A DNA stretch of 46,199 nucleotides from DATFYP01 sp035626235 (GCA_035626235.1 DASPOB010000023.1:1-46199), one strand, 5' to 3'. Shown: positions 1 through 9,287, counted from the first letter of the stretch. The notes: generated from the letters alone by a model not told the origin. A program made the numbers and translations.

Positions 1-39
1 TTCGGCTCCTCAAAGGCATTGTCGAGGGAGGTCCTGAGG

Positions 40-840
40 ATGCTCAAGTTCGAATACGGCCCCTTCGACAACGGCCTCCCTCGTGAGGCTCCGAAGGCCG
101 TCTCCTGCGTCTCAGTGGACTTCGACGTGACCAACCCGACCCGCTACCAGGACAACCGCAAGGGGACACTTGCCCTCCTCGAGCTCGCGGACCGGCACAG
201 GATCCCCATCACCTGGGCGATATGCGGCAAGTCCGCCGTAGACGACATGGCGTCATACTCGGCGATACTCGACTCGGCGACTCGACATGAACTAGCCGTC
301 CACACGTACTCCCACGTCGACGCGACGAGGTGTTCGGCCGAGGAGTTCCGTTCCGACATCGTCAGGTGCGTGCAATCGCTCGGGCTCGACCGCCCCCGGA
401 CCTTCGTCTTCCCCTGGAACAGGGAGGGGCACTTCGACGTCCTGAGGGAGCTCGGCTTCCGCTGCTTCCGGGGAAAGCGCCGCGCCATCGGGACCCCCGT
501 AAGGACAGAGGGGCTCTGGAACGTGAGACCTGTCTACTACGTCGACCAAAAGTCCAGATCAGCCGGAGCGCTGATCAGGAGCTATGTCGACCTCTGCGCG
601 AGGCGCTCCGCGGTGTTCCATCTTTGGACCCACCCCTGGAGCCTTGTGATCAACGGGAAGACGGAGCCGATGATGGAGACCCTGGGCCAGGCGTTCGAAT
701 TCATCGCACGGCTGCGCGACGAAGGGGTCGTCGCGACCTACACCCTGGGCCAGATCGCTTCCATGCTCGACATGGAGTCGGTGCCCACCGAGGTTCCGCC
801 GAAAGCTGTCCAGCAGACGGCCGGGAGGTCTCTCGGTTGA
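40..840 (+). CDS. Polysaccharide deacetylase (NodB-like domain)
   Basis: Probable carbohydrate esterase family 4 type enzyme that removes acetyl groups from N-acetylated sugars. The NodB fold is visible: a metal-site Asp pair near residues 27 and 29 (SVDFDV) and the motif HELAVHTYSH, whose last two His (about 88 and 92) would complete the metal site. ATG at 40 is chosen because GGGAGGT lies 7 bases upstream; the frame stays open to the left edge with an in-frame TTG at 19, so a longer N-terminus cannot be excluded. No signal peptide is seen, so it probably acts on cytoplasmic lipid-linked or nucleotide-linked sugars. Its stop overlaps the next start (TTGA), suggesting translational coupling to the glycosyltransferase. 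The exact substrate is unknown. Confidence 0.85.
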   Translation: MLKFEYGPFDNGLPREAPKAVSCVSVDFDVTNPTRYQDNRKGTLALLELADRHRIPITWAICGKSAVDDMASYSAILDSATRHELAVHTYSHVDATRCSAEEFRSDIVRCVQSLGLDRPRTFVFPWNREGHFDVLRELGFRCFRGKRRAIGTPVRTEGLWNVRPVYYVDQKSRSAGALIRSYVDLCARRSAVFHLWTHPWSLVINGKTEPMMETLGQAFEFIARLRDEGVVATYTLGQIASMLDMESVPTEVPPKAVQQTAGRSLG

Positions 841-2003
841 AGATAGCACAGGTGAACTCGTACTACTATCCGTTCATGATTGGAGGGGCGGAGTGGTACG
901 TGCGCAACATCTCCAGGGAACTCAGCAAGTCGGGGAACGACGTGACCGTCTTCACCGCGCGGGACTATCGCGGGGAACGGGCGGCCCCCGAGGAGGTCTA
1001 CGAGGGCGTCAGAATCCGCCGTCTTCCCCTTAGGCTCGACCTGACCTACAGGCTGAAGCTCTGGGGGGGCCTCAAGGAGGCGCTCCTCGCAGAGGACTTC
1101 GACATAATCCACACCTACGACTACGCGCAGCAGCACAGCGTCGACGCCCTCCATGCCGCGTCGGACAGGAAGACCGGCTCAGCCCTTACTGTCTTCGACG
1201 TTCACTCTGCCATCCCGAGATCGTGGTACAAGAGAGCCCCGATGAAGTACCTTGACTCCTACTTCGCCCACAGAACCTTCCCGCTCGCTACCAGGATTCT
1301 GGTCCGGGCCCCGAATCTCGTGGACGGCCTCCCAGGGGTGAATGGCTTCCGTACCAAGGTGAGAGTATCGCCTTCGGGGGCAAGGGACGAATCGTTCGGG
1401 AGGTTCGATGGAGAAAAATTCAGAGAGAAGTATTCGGTTGGGGGCTCCCCGCTGGTCCTCTTCATGGGGAGGCTCAATCCACTGAAGGGACCCCAGCTGC
1501 TGCTTGAAGCAGTCCCAGGGATACTGAAGGAGTTCCCGAAGGCGGCCTTCGTGTTCGTCGGTCCAGACCAGGGGGGGTACAGAATGGCCCTGGAGCGGAG
1601 AGCGTCAGAACTTGGCGCCGCCTCGAACGTCAGGTTTACCGGGGCCATCTCAGACTTCGACGAGAAGATGCAGGCTTACTCCGCTTGCGACGTCTTCGTC
1701 CTCCCGACGAGCTATGAAGGGACCAGCCAGGCTATCTTCGAGGCCATGTCTCAGGGCAAGCCCGTCGTCGCCTCCCGGGTGGGAGGGGTGCCGTTCCAAA
1801 TCGAGGACGGCCAGCAGGGATACCTGGTCGAGTATGGTGACGTCCAGGAGCTCTCTGGGAAGATTGCCCTCGTGCTTAGAGGCGGGGAGGAGATACGAGA
1901 GATGGCGCGACGGGCCAGGAGCCGGGCAGAGGGCTTCAGGTATTCAAAGCTCGTCCAGGAGCTCCAATCAGTCTACGAGGAGATAGTCGGGATTGGAAAT
2001 TAG
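837..2003 (+). CDS. Glycosyltransferase, GT4 family (GT-B fold)
   Basis: A 388-residue retaining GT-B glycosyltransferase. The N-terminus (KIAQVNSYYYPFMIGGAE) has the glycine-rich acceptor-side loop of GT4 enzymes. The C-terminal donor domain has LFMGRLNPLKG, then EGTSQAIFEAM with the E-x7-E pair at about residues 294 and 302, followed by GKPVVASRVGGVP. The frame is open much further upstream (to 330), but that part is only the shadow of the deacetylase. The start is TTG at 837, overlapping the previous stop as TTGA, with GGGAGGT 8 bases upstream. It is cytoplasmic or membrane-peripheral and transfers a sugar from a nucleotide donor onto a growing glycan. Donor and acceptor cannot be told from sequence. 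Confidence 0.9.
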   Translation: MKIAQVNSYYYPFMIGGAEWYVRNISRELSKSGNDVTVFTARDYRGERAAPEEVYEGVRIRRLPLRLDLTYRLKLWGGLKEALLAEDFDIIHTYDYAQQHSVDALHAASDRKTGSALTVFDVHSAIPRSWYKRAPMKYLDSYFAHRTFPLATRILVRAPNLVDGLPGVNGFRTKVRVSPSGARDESFGRFDGEKFREKYSVGGSPLVLFMGRLNPLKGPQLLLEAVPGILKEFPKAAFVFVGPDQGGYRMALERRASELGAASNVRFTGAISDFDEKMQAYSACDVFVLPTSYEGTSQAIFEAMSQGKPVVASRVGGVPFQIEDGQQGYLVEYGDVQELSGKIALVLRGGEEIREMARRARSRAEGFRYSKLVQELQSVYEEIVGIGN

Positions 2004-2976
2004 CGGCAAGAAAGTCTTCGTCACTGGTGGGGCGGGGTTCATCGGTTCACACTTGGTGGACTCGCTCCTGCGTCTGGGAGGAGATGTCACCGTTTTCGAC
2101 AACTTCGATGACTTTTATGACGGGAAGGAACAGAACATCGAAGGTCACCTCGGGGACCCGAGATTCCATGTCGTCAGGGGGACCATCCTCGACTTTGAAG
2201 CTCTGTCGAAGTCGATGAAAGGCAACAAGCTTGTCTTCCATCTTGCAGCCCAGCCCGGCATCAGATACTGTCTGACAAATCCCCTGAAGGCAAGTGACGT
2301 CAACGTGACTGGTACGCTCAACGTCCTCCTCGCCTCGGAGAACCTGGGCGTGGAGAAGATCATCCACGCTTCGTCATCATCCATCTACGGGAACGTCGCA
2401 AGGGTGCCGATTCCAGAGGCGTGTCCCTTGAACCCGACCAGCATCTACGGAGCGACCAAGCTGGCTGCTGAGAAGTACTGCCTGGCCTACCATCAGACCA
2501 GCGGCCTTCCCATCACCTGCCTGAGGTATTTCTCGGTGTACGGCCCCCGAGGAAGACCTGACCAGGTCCTCTTCTCCATGGCAGAAAGGGCCGCGGCAGG
2601 CGGCGCGCCGGTGATATACGGAGATGGAAAGCAGTCGAGGGACTTCACCTATGTTTCCGACATCATCTCTGGTACGATTCTCGCGGCCCTCCGGGACGAC
2701 AGCATCGGACAGGTCTTCAACCTGGGCTACGGGGCCGAGTTCTCGATTTCCGAGGCGGCCGAGAGAATAAACGAGTACTTCAGGAACCAGCAGGAGCCCG
2801 TTCACAAGCCCGCCTACGGGGGGGACTTCTCCCGCACGCTCTGCGATAACCAGAAGGCTCGTCACCAGCTGGGTTGGTCCCCCAAAGTGAGCTTCACCGC
2901 CGGGCTCGATCAATTCTTGGAATGGTACTCAAAGACGAAGATGCCGGCTCCCGGTCACGGAAAGCCACTCGCATAG
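1993..2976 (+). CDS. NAD-dependent UDP-sugar epimerase/dehydratase (extended SDR)
   Basis: A 327-residue extended short-chain dehydrogenase/reductase resembling UDP-glucose or UDP-glucuronate 4-epimerases. It has the Rossmann motif TGGAGFIGSH (residues 11-20), an active-site Ser/Thr stretch HASSSSIYG, and the catalytic YGATK (Tyr152, Lys156). RYFSVYGPRGRPD and the later GDGKQSRDFTYVSD are standard nucleotide-sugar epimerase signatures. The start is TTG at 1993, with GAGGAGA about 9 bases upstream, overlapping the glycosyltransferase end by 11 bases. It would interconvert a UDP-sugar in the cytoplasm to supply neighbouring transferases. With UDP-sugar dehydrogenases at the far end of the window, a UDP-glucuronate to UDP-galacturonate step is possible, but specificity is not proven. 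Confidence 0.9.
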   Translation: MEISGKKVFVTGGAGFIGSHLVDSLLRLGGDVTVFDNFDDFYDGKEQNIEGHLGDPRFHVVRGTILDFEALSKSMKGNKLVFHLAAQPGIRYCLTNPLKASDVNVTGTLNVLLASENLGVEKIIHASSSSIYGNVARVPIPEACPLNPTSIYGATKLAAEKYCLAYHQTSGLPITCLRYFSVYGPRGRPDQVLFSMAERAAAGGAPVIYGDGKQSRDFTYVSDIISGTILAALRDDSIGQVFNLGYGAEFSISEAAERINEYFRNQQEPVHKPAYGGDFSRTLCDNQKARHQLGWSPKVSFTAGLDQFLEWYSKTKMPAPGHGKPLA

Positions 2977-3017
2977 GCCTCAGCACCATCGTTCTCAAGC
3001 TCCAAAGAGAAAAGACG

Positions 3018-4202
3018 ATGATCTCCAAGGTCTGCAGGCTGGTCTGGGAGTATCCGGTCCGCGGCCTGTCTACCTACGGCCTCCAGCCGGTGTTTGTCAA
3101 CCTCTCCGAGCAGCAGGTCAGGCAGGGATACGAGGTGCACGTCATCGCGGCAAGGAAGGGAACCCAGCCGAGGGAGGAGACGTGCAACGGCGTTCAAGTG
3201 CACCGCGTCGCAGTGCCTTTCAACCTCAACGCTCTGAGAACTCTCAACAAGCTCGTGGGGAACGGGGGAGACTGGGTCGTGCACACTCACGCGACCTGCG
3301 GAATCTTCACGGTCCCGATGAAAAGACTACACAGGATCAGGCTGGTCTCTCACTCTCACGGGACATCTCGCTCCCATCACGTTCCAATTCGGTACAGGAG
3401 CGGAGACCTGGTGGTTGACTACTCCTCACTTGGGATCACCTACGATACAATCCGCGAAAAGTCGCTGTGGCGTTCCGCGGACAGGGTGCTTACTGTGAGC
3501 CGAACCCTAATGAACGACATCCACGATTCATATGGAGTCCCCGAGGACAGGCTGCGAGTCGTCTACAACGGCGCTGACACCACCCTGTTCAGGCCGGACA
3601 GCAATTCCGAGCTTCCACCCTCCCTTCGAAACCTCGAAGGAAGGAAGATCATCCTTTACGTCGGTCACTTCGGGCTGAGGAAAGGGATTTTCTTCCTCAT
3701 CCGGGCGATGAAAATCCTGAAGAGCGAGGTTCCCGACAGTCACCTCGTCTGCATAGGCGGCGTGCCTGATTGGCTCGGCGCGGAGGACTACTGGGGCCTA
3801 CTCCGAAGGGAAATCGAGAGGAACGATGTCGCCGAGCGCGTGACCCTCATGGACAGGGTCAGAAACGTCGACCTGCCGGCCTACTACCGGTCAGCGAGGG
3901 TTTTCGCGCTTCCTTCCTACTATGAGACAATCTCGAAGGTGACCATGGAGGCGATGGCCTGCGGCGTCCCCGTAATCGCCACGAATACCGGAGGGATTCC
4001 CGAAGTCGTAGAGGACGGGACGACTGGGATTCTTGTGCCGTACGCATCGGTCGAAGCTTTGGCTTCGGCCCTTTCGACCCTCCTCATGGACGAAGGCATG
4101 TCAAGGCGGATGGGGACGATGGGGAGGGCCAGGGTCGAGCGCGCCTTTACCTGGGAGGCCGTCGCGCGAAGAGTGAAATCGGTCTACGACGAGTTTCAAT
4201 GA
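3018..4202 (+). CDS. Glycosyltransferase, GT4 family
   Basis: A 394-residue GT-B glycosyltransferase. The N-terminal half has STYGLQPVFVNLSEQQVRQG, typical of the acceptor domain, and VHTHATCG. The C-terminal half has ILYVGHFGLRKGIFFLIRA, then YYETISKVTMEAM (E-x7-E) and CGVPVIATNTGGIPEVVEDG. I chose ATG at 3018 because homology-like sequence begins there (MISKVCRLVWEYP); upstream in-frame codons overlap the epimerase and read like its shadow. It ends in an ATGA overlap with the next gene. It is one of five GT4 enzymes in the block, which suggests a repeat unit of several sugars. Confidence 0.88.
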   Translation: MISKVCRLVWEYPVRGLSTYGLQPVFVNLSEQQVRQGYEVHVIAARKGTQPREETCNGVQVHRVAVPFNLNALRTLNKLVGNGGDWVVHTHATCGIFTVPMKRLHRIRLVSHSHGTSRSHHVPIRYRSGDLVVDYSSLGITYDTIREKSLWRSADRVLTVSRTLMNDIHDSYGVPEDRLRVVYNGADTTLFRPDSNSELPPSLRNLEGRKIILYVGHFGLRKGIFFLIRAMKILKSEVPDSHLVCIGGVPDWLGAEDYWGLLRREIERNDVAERVTLMDRVRNVDLPAYYRSARVFALPSYYETISKVTMEAMACGVPVIATNTGGIPEVVEDGTTGILVPYASVEALASALSTLLMDEGMSRRMGTMGRARVERAFTWEAVARRVKSVYDEFQ

Positions 4203-5044
4203 CTAGACTCAGGGCGCCAAAAGCCAATCCCGAACCTGCGCCGATAAATGACGCAGAAGAGGCCGCCGAGGCTAAAGAATTCGATGCCCTAAGGCTGAGA
4301 GTCTGGAGAATCCGCCGAAGACGGGTGAAACTGATGGGTAGGCTTTACATCGCGGGAGGGCTCGCCGCCCTTGCGGTTGGCTACCTGACCCACTACTTCG
4401 GCCTCGAAGTGGTTTCGGCGATCATGATTCCGCTCGGCGCTTTTTTCGCGCTCGAAGGGAACGAACCATATGTCAAGTCCTCAGTCGCCGGGCAGTCGGT
4501 GATCTCGGCCATGCGCGTGTTACAGGAAGCGCTGAAAGCCAACTCAGAACAAGGACACGCCGTGTTCGTGCCAGTCGAGGGAGACCAGAGGTCGGTGACG
4601 ATGTTCATCCCGGCCAGCGACCTCCCGGACGGGGAAGTCTCGACGGAGGGGGTTGAGGGACACTACTACACACCGCTCGGCCACGAACTATTCGCAGACT
4701 ACCTCAAAGAGGTCGGGGGGAGGACCGAGCACGACCTTATGCGGACCCTGGAACAACTCAGGGAAATCATGACGGCAGGCTTGGACATGGTGGAGGACAT
4801 AAGGTTCGAAGTGAAGCTCCCGGTCATAAGCGCTCAGATTAGAAACGCCAGTTTCGCCGAGATAGGCAAGTTCCCCGGCCTCGTCAGCGGCGTGTACGCA
4901 AAGGCGGGATGCCCCGTGACAAACTCCATGGCCGAGTGGGTGTCCTACTGCACTGGCACGCCCGTGAGGTGGCTGGACGCTCAGGTCAACCCAGTCGACA
5001 GAGTCGCGACAGTCAAACTCTTCTGGGCCGGGGGCAAGAGTTGA
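4199..5044 (+). CDS. Conserved-looking membrane protein of unknown function
   Basis: A 281-residue protein I do not recognise by family with confidence. It starts with a charged, Ala/Glu-rich segment and a very basic stretch (RVWRIRRRRVKLMGR), then two close hydrophobic helices at about 45-80 with a short loop between them. The remaining 200 residues form a soluble domain with mixed alpha/beta character and no obvious catalytic motif. The ATG at 4199 overlaps the previous stop (ATGA), and its own stop overlaps the next start (TTGA). Coupling to two larger membrane proteins downstream suggests a shared membrane complex, but that is inference from gene order only. Confidence 0.75.
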   Translation: MTRLRAPKANPEPAPINDAEEAAEAKEFDALRLRVWRIRRRRVKLMGRLYIAGGLAALAVGYLTHYFGLEVVSAIMIPLGAFFALEGNEPYVKSSVAGQSVISAMRVLQEALKANSEQGHAVFVPVEGDQRSVTMFIPASDLPDGEVSTEGVEGHYYTPLGHELFADYLKEVGGRTEHDLMRTLEQLREIMTAGLDMVEDIRFEVKLPVISAQIRNASFAEIGKFPGLVSGVYAKAGCPVTNSMAEWVSYCTGTPVRWLDAQVNPVDRVATVKLFWAGGKS

Positions 5045-6783
5045 ACCGTACAAGGACAGTGGCGGCCGTCGCCAGCGCCGCGGTCTTCGTCTACCTGCTC
5101 TACCTCTCCCAACTTCCCTTCGACCCACTCAGCCTGCTCTCTTACGCGACGATTCCACTGGTGTCGGCGGCAGTGGTCGCAGCTGTGGCAAGCGCAGTCT
5201 TCGTCGTCATGAGACGGAAGGAGCTTGAGCCCCTGTCAGGAACCCTACGGTGGGTTGGGTGGATACCGTTCTCCGCGGGAATCTTGCTTTACGTCCTGGG
5301 GACCTACTCCGTTTATCCTTACTTTCTCCACTGGGTTTCGCTTTGGGCGTTACTTCAGGGCATGGCGGTCCTTTTGTTGGGGATCCGAAGCTGGGACATT
5401 GCGATGCCGTCTCTATCCCTCCTGATTCCCGTGGCGCCCGTGTTGCCATCCCAGCCCCCCGGGCTGGGGCTGGATTCTCTCTACTTCTTCTGCCTGTTGG
5501 GCATAGCGGCGATCGCGCTCTCCCGTTCGCTGGTTTCTTGGTTGAGACCGATTCTATCCGCACCGTTCATCCTTGGGCTCTTGGTCTTTCTCCTGCCGGG
5601 ATACGTCTCGCTGGAGGTCCTCGCAGCAGCATCGGTCCTAGGGGTCAGTTCACTGGCTCTTCTCCGGAGGACCTGGGGGCGACCCGGGCCTTCGTGTAAC
5701 CTCGATTTCTCCTCCGTGAACGCAGGAAGAAAAGGATGCGTAAACTGCGGGAGGCCCCTGGCGGTGAGCGGCATTTCACACGCTCGGAGCGAGACAGCAA
5801 TCCTCTCGGCCATAGCCCTCGTTTCCTTGATCGCTTGGTTCATGGCCATCCCCGTAGTCACGGTGACGTCCAACGACGTGAACTTGACCGGGTTCGGGGC
5901 GACCCACGTCACCGGCCTGCCGTACATAGCGGCCCCCGCTGGGTTCCTGCAGAACTACAGCGCGCCCTCCCCAACGCTGGAGAAGTCGTACGGCGAGCAA
6001 CTGGTGGTCATCAAACACTTTTTCCCAGCAGTCAGGCCGGAGAACTTCTCTTACACGCTGTACATCGAAGCGGCCTTCGGTCACCCCTACCTGGTGAAGT
6101 ACTGGGAGTACCTCCCGGGGTACAACAGAACTACCGTCATATCGGCGGCCAACACCTCAACTCCGTTCGAGATCTATTCCACGCTTCTCCGCTCCGCAAA
6201 CGGGTCCGTGGTCGCGGTCTCCTATGAAATCCCCGTGACAGTGCTGACGCAGGGGGTCCTCACCAGGATGTACATAGGGGTCAACGCCCTCGCGTACCCT
6301 TCCTTCAACGTAACCCAATCTAAGTATGAGGTGATCAACGCGAAGATGATGGACGATTTCGTGGCCCCTCAGACGAAACTCCTGCTCGGAGGCTCGTGGG
6401 CCTCCGATATTGCGGTCTCGATTTCGACGGTTTCCAGCGCCATGCCCTTCGTGTTCCCGTGCGGTGGCGCGGCGCTAGTCCTGGGCGCCATGGGGATCGT
6501 CTTGAACTCGGACAAGGGTGATCGGAAAGTACTGGACTACGTGGAGGCTCTCGGTTACGAAGATAAGAGAATACTCACGACCGCAATGAAGCTGAAGATG
6601 CACTCGGCACCCATTAGGGGCGAGGAGTTCCTTTGGAAGCACGAATCCAAGGGCTACCCGTCCGCGGCTGCATCAGCATTTTTCTGGAGACTCCTCTATC
6701 TGGAGAAACTGGGCCTCCTCAAGCAGGAGCCCTTCCTCGAGAACGGCCGGCTCCGGTTCCTTTGGCGCCTAGCAATCGCGTGA
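5041..6783 (+). CDS. Multi-spanning membrane protein with exosortase-like N-terminal half, extracytoplasmic domain and cytoplasmic tail
   Basis: A 580-residue membrane protein starting at TTG 5041 (TTGA overlap). Residues 1-220 contain about seven or eight hydrophobic helices whose spacing recalls the exosortase/archaeosortase fold: LRWVGWIPFSAGILLYVLG, then YFLHWVSLWALLQGMAVLLL and LLIPVAPVLPSQPPG. I do not see the Cys, Arg and His triad in the right order, so protease activity is doubtful. Next comes a Cys-containing cytoplasmic-looking segment (GCVNCGRPL with another Cys upstream, a possible half zinc ribbon), a helix, an extracytoplasmic domain of about 180 residues with several N-x-S/T sequons, another helix, and a basic C-terminal tail that could be a winged helix. 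Function is unknown; a role in surface-polymer assembly or anchoring is inferred from context. Confidence 0.75.
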   Translation: MNRTRTVAAVASAAVFVYLLYLSQLPFDPLSLLSYATIPLVSAAVVAAVASAVFVVMRRKELEPLSGTLRWVGWIPFSAGILLYVLGTYSVYPYFLHWVSLWALLQGMAVLLLGIRSWDIAMPSLSLLIPVAPVLPSQPPGLGLDSLYFFCLLGIAAIALSRSLVSWLRPILSAPFILGLLVFLLPGYVSLEVLAAASVLGVSSLALLRRTWGRPGPSCNLDFSSVNAGRKGCVNCGRPLAVSGISHARSETAILSAIALVSLIAWFMAIPVVTVTSNDVNLTGFGATHVTGLPYIAAPAGFLQNYSAPSPTLEKSYGEQLVVIKHFFPAVRPENFSYTLYIEAAFGHPYLVKYWEYLPGYNRTTVISAANTSTPFEIYSTLLRSANGSVVAVSYEIPVTVLTQGVLTRMYIGVNALAYPSFNVTQSKYEVINAKMMDDFVAPQTKLLLGGSWASDIAVSISTVSSAMPFVFPCGGAALVLGAMGIVLNSDKGDRKVLDYVEALGYEDKRILTTAMKLKMHSAPIRGEEFLWKHESKGYPSAAASAFFWRLLYLEKLGLLKQEPFLENGRLRFLWRLAIA

Positions 6784-6790
6784 GCCCACC

Positions 6791-8920
6791 TTGAATATTC
6801 GCCATATACTGCTCTTCGCGCTCCTGCTTCTACTCACAGTCCCGCTTGCCCAGCCCGTGAGGGGGGCGGGCAGTGGGCCCTCCTTTGAGGTGCAGGAACA
6901 CGTGGCGCTGTCAGCGAGGTATTCGATCTTCGACCTCTCAGTCCCGGAGCCAGTTAGTATCTCGGTCAACGTAACCTTCCCTACGGCAAGCGCCGGTCCT
7001 TCATTGGTAACCATTCTGACTTTCATCAACCCCGAGTCCCAGAACTCTTCGGCCACCCTGGCCCCGCCGGCCAGTGCGGAGTCGCTCGTTCCGGTCCTGA
7101 CCGCCCCCGCGAGGGTCGTGAACCCGTGGAGGATCGTGTACACCGTTCCGCCCAATACGCTGAGCGCCAGCTTCCTTGTAGTTGGGTCCTACACTGGTTC
7201 GTCAATCCTCTGGAAGGATCAGACCCAGGTCGCCCCGGTGTCCGTAGTCCTGACGTACCAAGGTCAGAGCATCTACCCTCAGTATTCCCTTGTCATTTCT
7301 CACTCGGGGTCGATTGATGTCAAGAAGATTTCCGCCCCGGGACTCAGGCTCAGCACTTCGGTCTCCGCCAACACCGTCTCCCTAGTCTCCGACGTCTTCT
7401 ATCCGGATTTCATTGTGCTCCTCTACCAGCCGACCATTTGGGACTCTGCTGCGTGGGCGCTCATCGCGCTAGGAGTCGTGTTCCTCCTGCTGCTCCCCAG
7501 CCGCAGGTTCAGGGAGAAGCTTCCCACCGGGTTCTCTTCATTGGCAAGGATTGTCCAGCCTTTCAGAAGAGCCTGGTCGTCGCTCAAACGCATGGACTCT
7601 CACAAATTCCTCACCGTCTACGTGATCATCTCCGTGCTCATGCTCTCCCTTTCTTTCGCGGCCGGCCCCGACCCTCGAGTCAAGGTCTTCGTCATAGCGT
7701 CAGATGCGACAACGGCTTTGGTGAAGACCGAGATGCAGCAGAGCCTGGGCAACGTGCAGATTCTCACCCCCTCTGATACGGAGTCCGAGTTCAACACCAT
7801 GGCCACCCTGGGGACTGTCCAGGTGGTCGTGGTTTCAGACTACAACAAGCTCGACATCCCGTCCGTCGAGAAGTACATCATCAACAGTCTGGACCTGGTT
7901 CCGCTCGTCGTAGTAGTCGGCAATGACAGGACGGCTCTCGCAAACTACACCGACAGCCTCTACAACGGTACGTCGCTCAACTCGGGAACCCCGCCAATCT
8001 ACGTGAGCTCACCGAGCGGCCTAGGGACCCCCCAGTTCAGGGCTGACGTCCTGAGGGTGATTCGCCCGAACTCGATGGGACTCGAGGTCAGCCTGAGTAG
8101 CTTCTTCGTGGTCGCCGCCATCGTGGCCGTACTGTCGTTCCTGCTGGTGACCTTCGGCATCGCTTTCCTCGTCTCCAAGCTCATCGAGGTGGGCGAGAAA
8201 CCACTGGTGTCATCCCTGGTGGAAGGCATCTTCTATTCTGCCGGGGTCTTCTTCTTCACTCAGGCCGTCTATATGACAAGCAGCGCTCTGCTAGGTTGGC
8301 CGCTGGGGTTGCACGCAGTGACCTCGGGAAGCAGTCAGGTGACCGTCCTGGGTCTTTTCCATCTTGGCGCGGGGAACCAGCCTCGAACCCTTGCCGCCCT
8401 CGTCGGCCTCGCCATCGGCGCTGCCCCGGCCCTGTGGTCAAAGATAGACAGGTACGTCGCTCTAGCTATCTGCGTGTTCGCATTCTTTGTGGTCATAGAC
8501 CCCCTCACGGGCGGAACGGTCTTCTTCGAATTCGTCGTCATGCTTACGGGGGGTCCCCAGATTGGCTTCGCCAATGCCTCTCTCATCAGCATCAAGACGT
8601 TCCTCAATCAGATCGGGACGGACGCGGCAGGATGGGCATCCGGGAACTTCGGAATCTCGTCTGGCGAGATGTTCTACTACTTCGGCGCCGTACCCTTCGC
8701 TCTGATTCCCAAACTGCAGAAGAGCACGCGCACCCTGGTCTTGCTTCTGTGCGGCTTCGCCGCGAGCGACGGCATCGTGAGGGTCGCGGAGATGACCGCG
8801 TACAAGACGGCTCCCTCAATGATCGCAGGGGTCATGGCAGGTCTAGTAATCGCCGTCGCCCTACTCAGCCTAAGCAGACTTGAAGGGTTCGTCAGACGAT
8901 ACTTCCCGAGCAAGCGTTGA
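6791..8920 (+). CDS. Large secreted/membrane protein of unknown function
   Basis: A 709-residue protein with a clear N-terminal signal sequence (HILLFALLLLLTVPLAQPV). An extracytoplasmic beta-rich domain runs to about residue 210, then a helix and a short basic loop, a second extracytoplasmic domain (VVVVSDYNKLDIPSVEKYI, perhaps a Rossmann-like or vWA-like fold), and a C-terminal half with about eight hydrophobic helices. It starts at TTG 6791, seven bases after the previous stop, with no strong Shine-Dalgarno, so it may depend on reinitiation. I do not recognise the family. Position between another polytopic protein and glycosyltransferases suggests a part of polymer export or polymerisation. 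Confidence 0.75.
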   Translation: MNIRHILLFALLLLLTVPLAQPVRGAGSGPSFEVQEHVALSARYSIFDLSVPEPVSISVNVTFPTASAGPSLVTILTFINPESQNSSATLAPPASAESLVPVLTAPARVVNPWRIVYTVPPNTLSASFLVVGSYTGSSILWKDQTQVAPVSVVLTYQGQSIYPQYSLVISHSGSIDVKKISAPGLRLSTSVSANTVSLVSDVFYPDFIVLLYQPTIWDSAAWALIALGVVFLLLLPSRRFREKLPTGFSSLARIVQPFRRAWSSLKRMDSHKFLTVYVIISVLMLSLSFAAGPDPRVKVFVIASDATTALVKTEMQQSLGNVQILTPSDTESEFNTMATLGTVQVVVVSDYNKLDIPSVEKYIINSLDLVPLVVVVGNDRTALANYTDSLYNGTSLNSGTPPIYVSSPSGLGTPQFRADVLRVIRPNSMGLEVSLSSFFVVAAIVAVLSFLLVTFGIAFLVSKLIEVGEKPLVSSLVEGIFYSAGVFFFTQAVYMTSSALLGWPLGLHAVTSGSSQVTVLGLFHLGAGNQPRTLAALVGLAIGAAPALWSKIDRYVALAICVFAFFVVIDPLTGGTVFFEFVVMLTGGPQIGFANASLISIKTFLNQIGTDAAGWASGNFGISSGEMFYYFGAVPFALIPKLQKSTRTLVLLLCGFAASDGIVRVAEMTAYKTAPSMIAGVMAGLVIAVALLSLSRLEGFVRRYFPSKR

Positions 8921-8921
8921 A

Positions 8922-9287
8922 TTGAGCGGCATCAGAGCGCTTGAAGCCCGCCTCCTCCGCAGGCGGGTCTTCGACGGCGTGGCGCTCGTCTCTTCCATAG
9001 GGATGCTCGCCTCAATGGTGCCGTCCGTCCACGTACCTTCCGTGGCTCTGATCGCCTACTACCTTGTAGTGCCCGGATACGCGCTCCTGAGACTAGTCAA
9101 CTATCCGCTGGGCATCCTCGACAGCGTGGCCTGGACAATTGCAATCAGCCTCGGACTGACAGCCGGGTTCGCAAGCCTCTTCCAGTCCTTCTACCCGATG
9201 TCGGCCGCGAACCAAACGCTGGTCGTCCCTCTGGTGACGCTGGTCGCTTCCGCCCTTTCCCTCAGGGGCCTGGCGAGACGAAAGTGA
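8922..9287 (+). CDS. Small membrane protein, DUF1616-like
   Basis: A 121-residue protein with about four hydrophobic helices. The segment LIAYYLVVPGYALLRLV followed by AWTIAISLGLTAGF resembles the opening of DUF1616 membrane proteins, which are common in archaeal surface-glycan loci, but it is much shorter than the full family. I chose the TTG at 8922, one base after the previous stop; an upstream in-frame TTG at 8880 would lie inside the preceding gene. Its stop overlaps the next start as GTGA. It may work with the two membrane proteins just upstream. Confidence 0.7.
   Translation: MSGIRALEARLLRRRVFDGVALVSSIGMLASMVPSVHVPSVALIAYYLVVPGYALLRLVNYPLGILDSVAWTIAISLGLTAGFASLFQSFYPMSAANQTLVVPLVTLVASALSLRGLARRK

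Noticed and set aside
330..836. Upstream extension of the first glycosyltransferase frame
   Set aside because: It overlaps the deacetylase on the same strand in another frame, is rich in Arg and Pro as shadows are here, and the GT4 domain starts at the TTG at 837.
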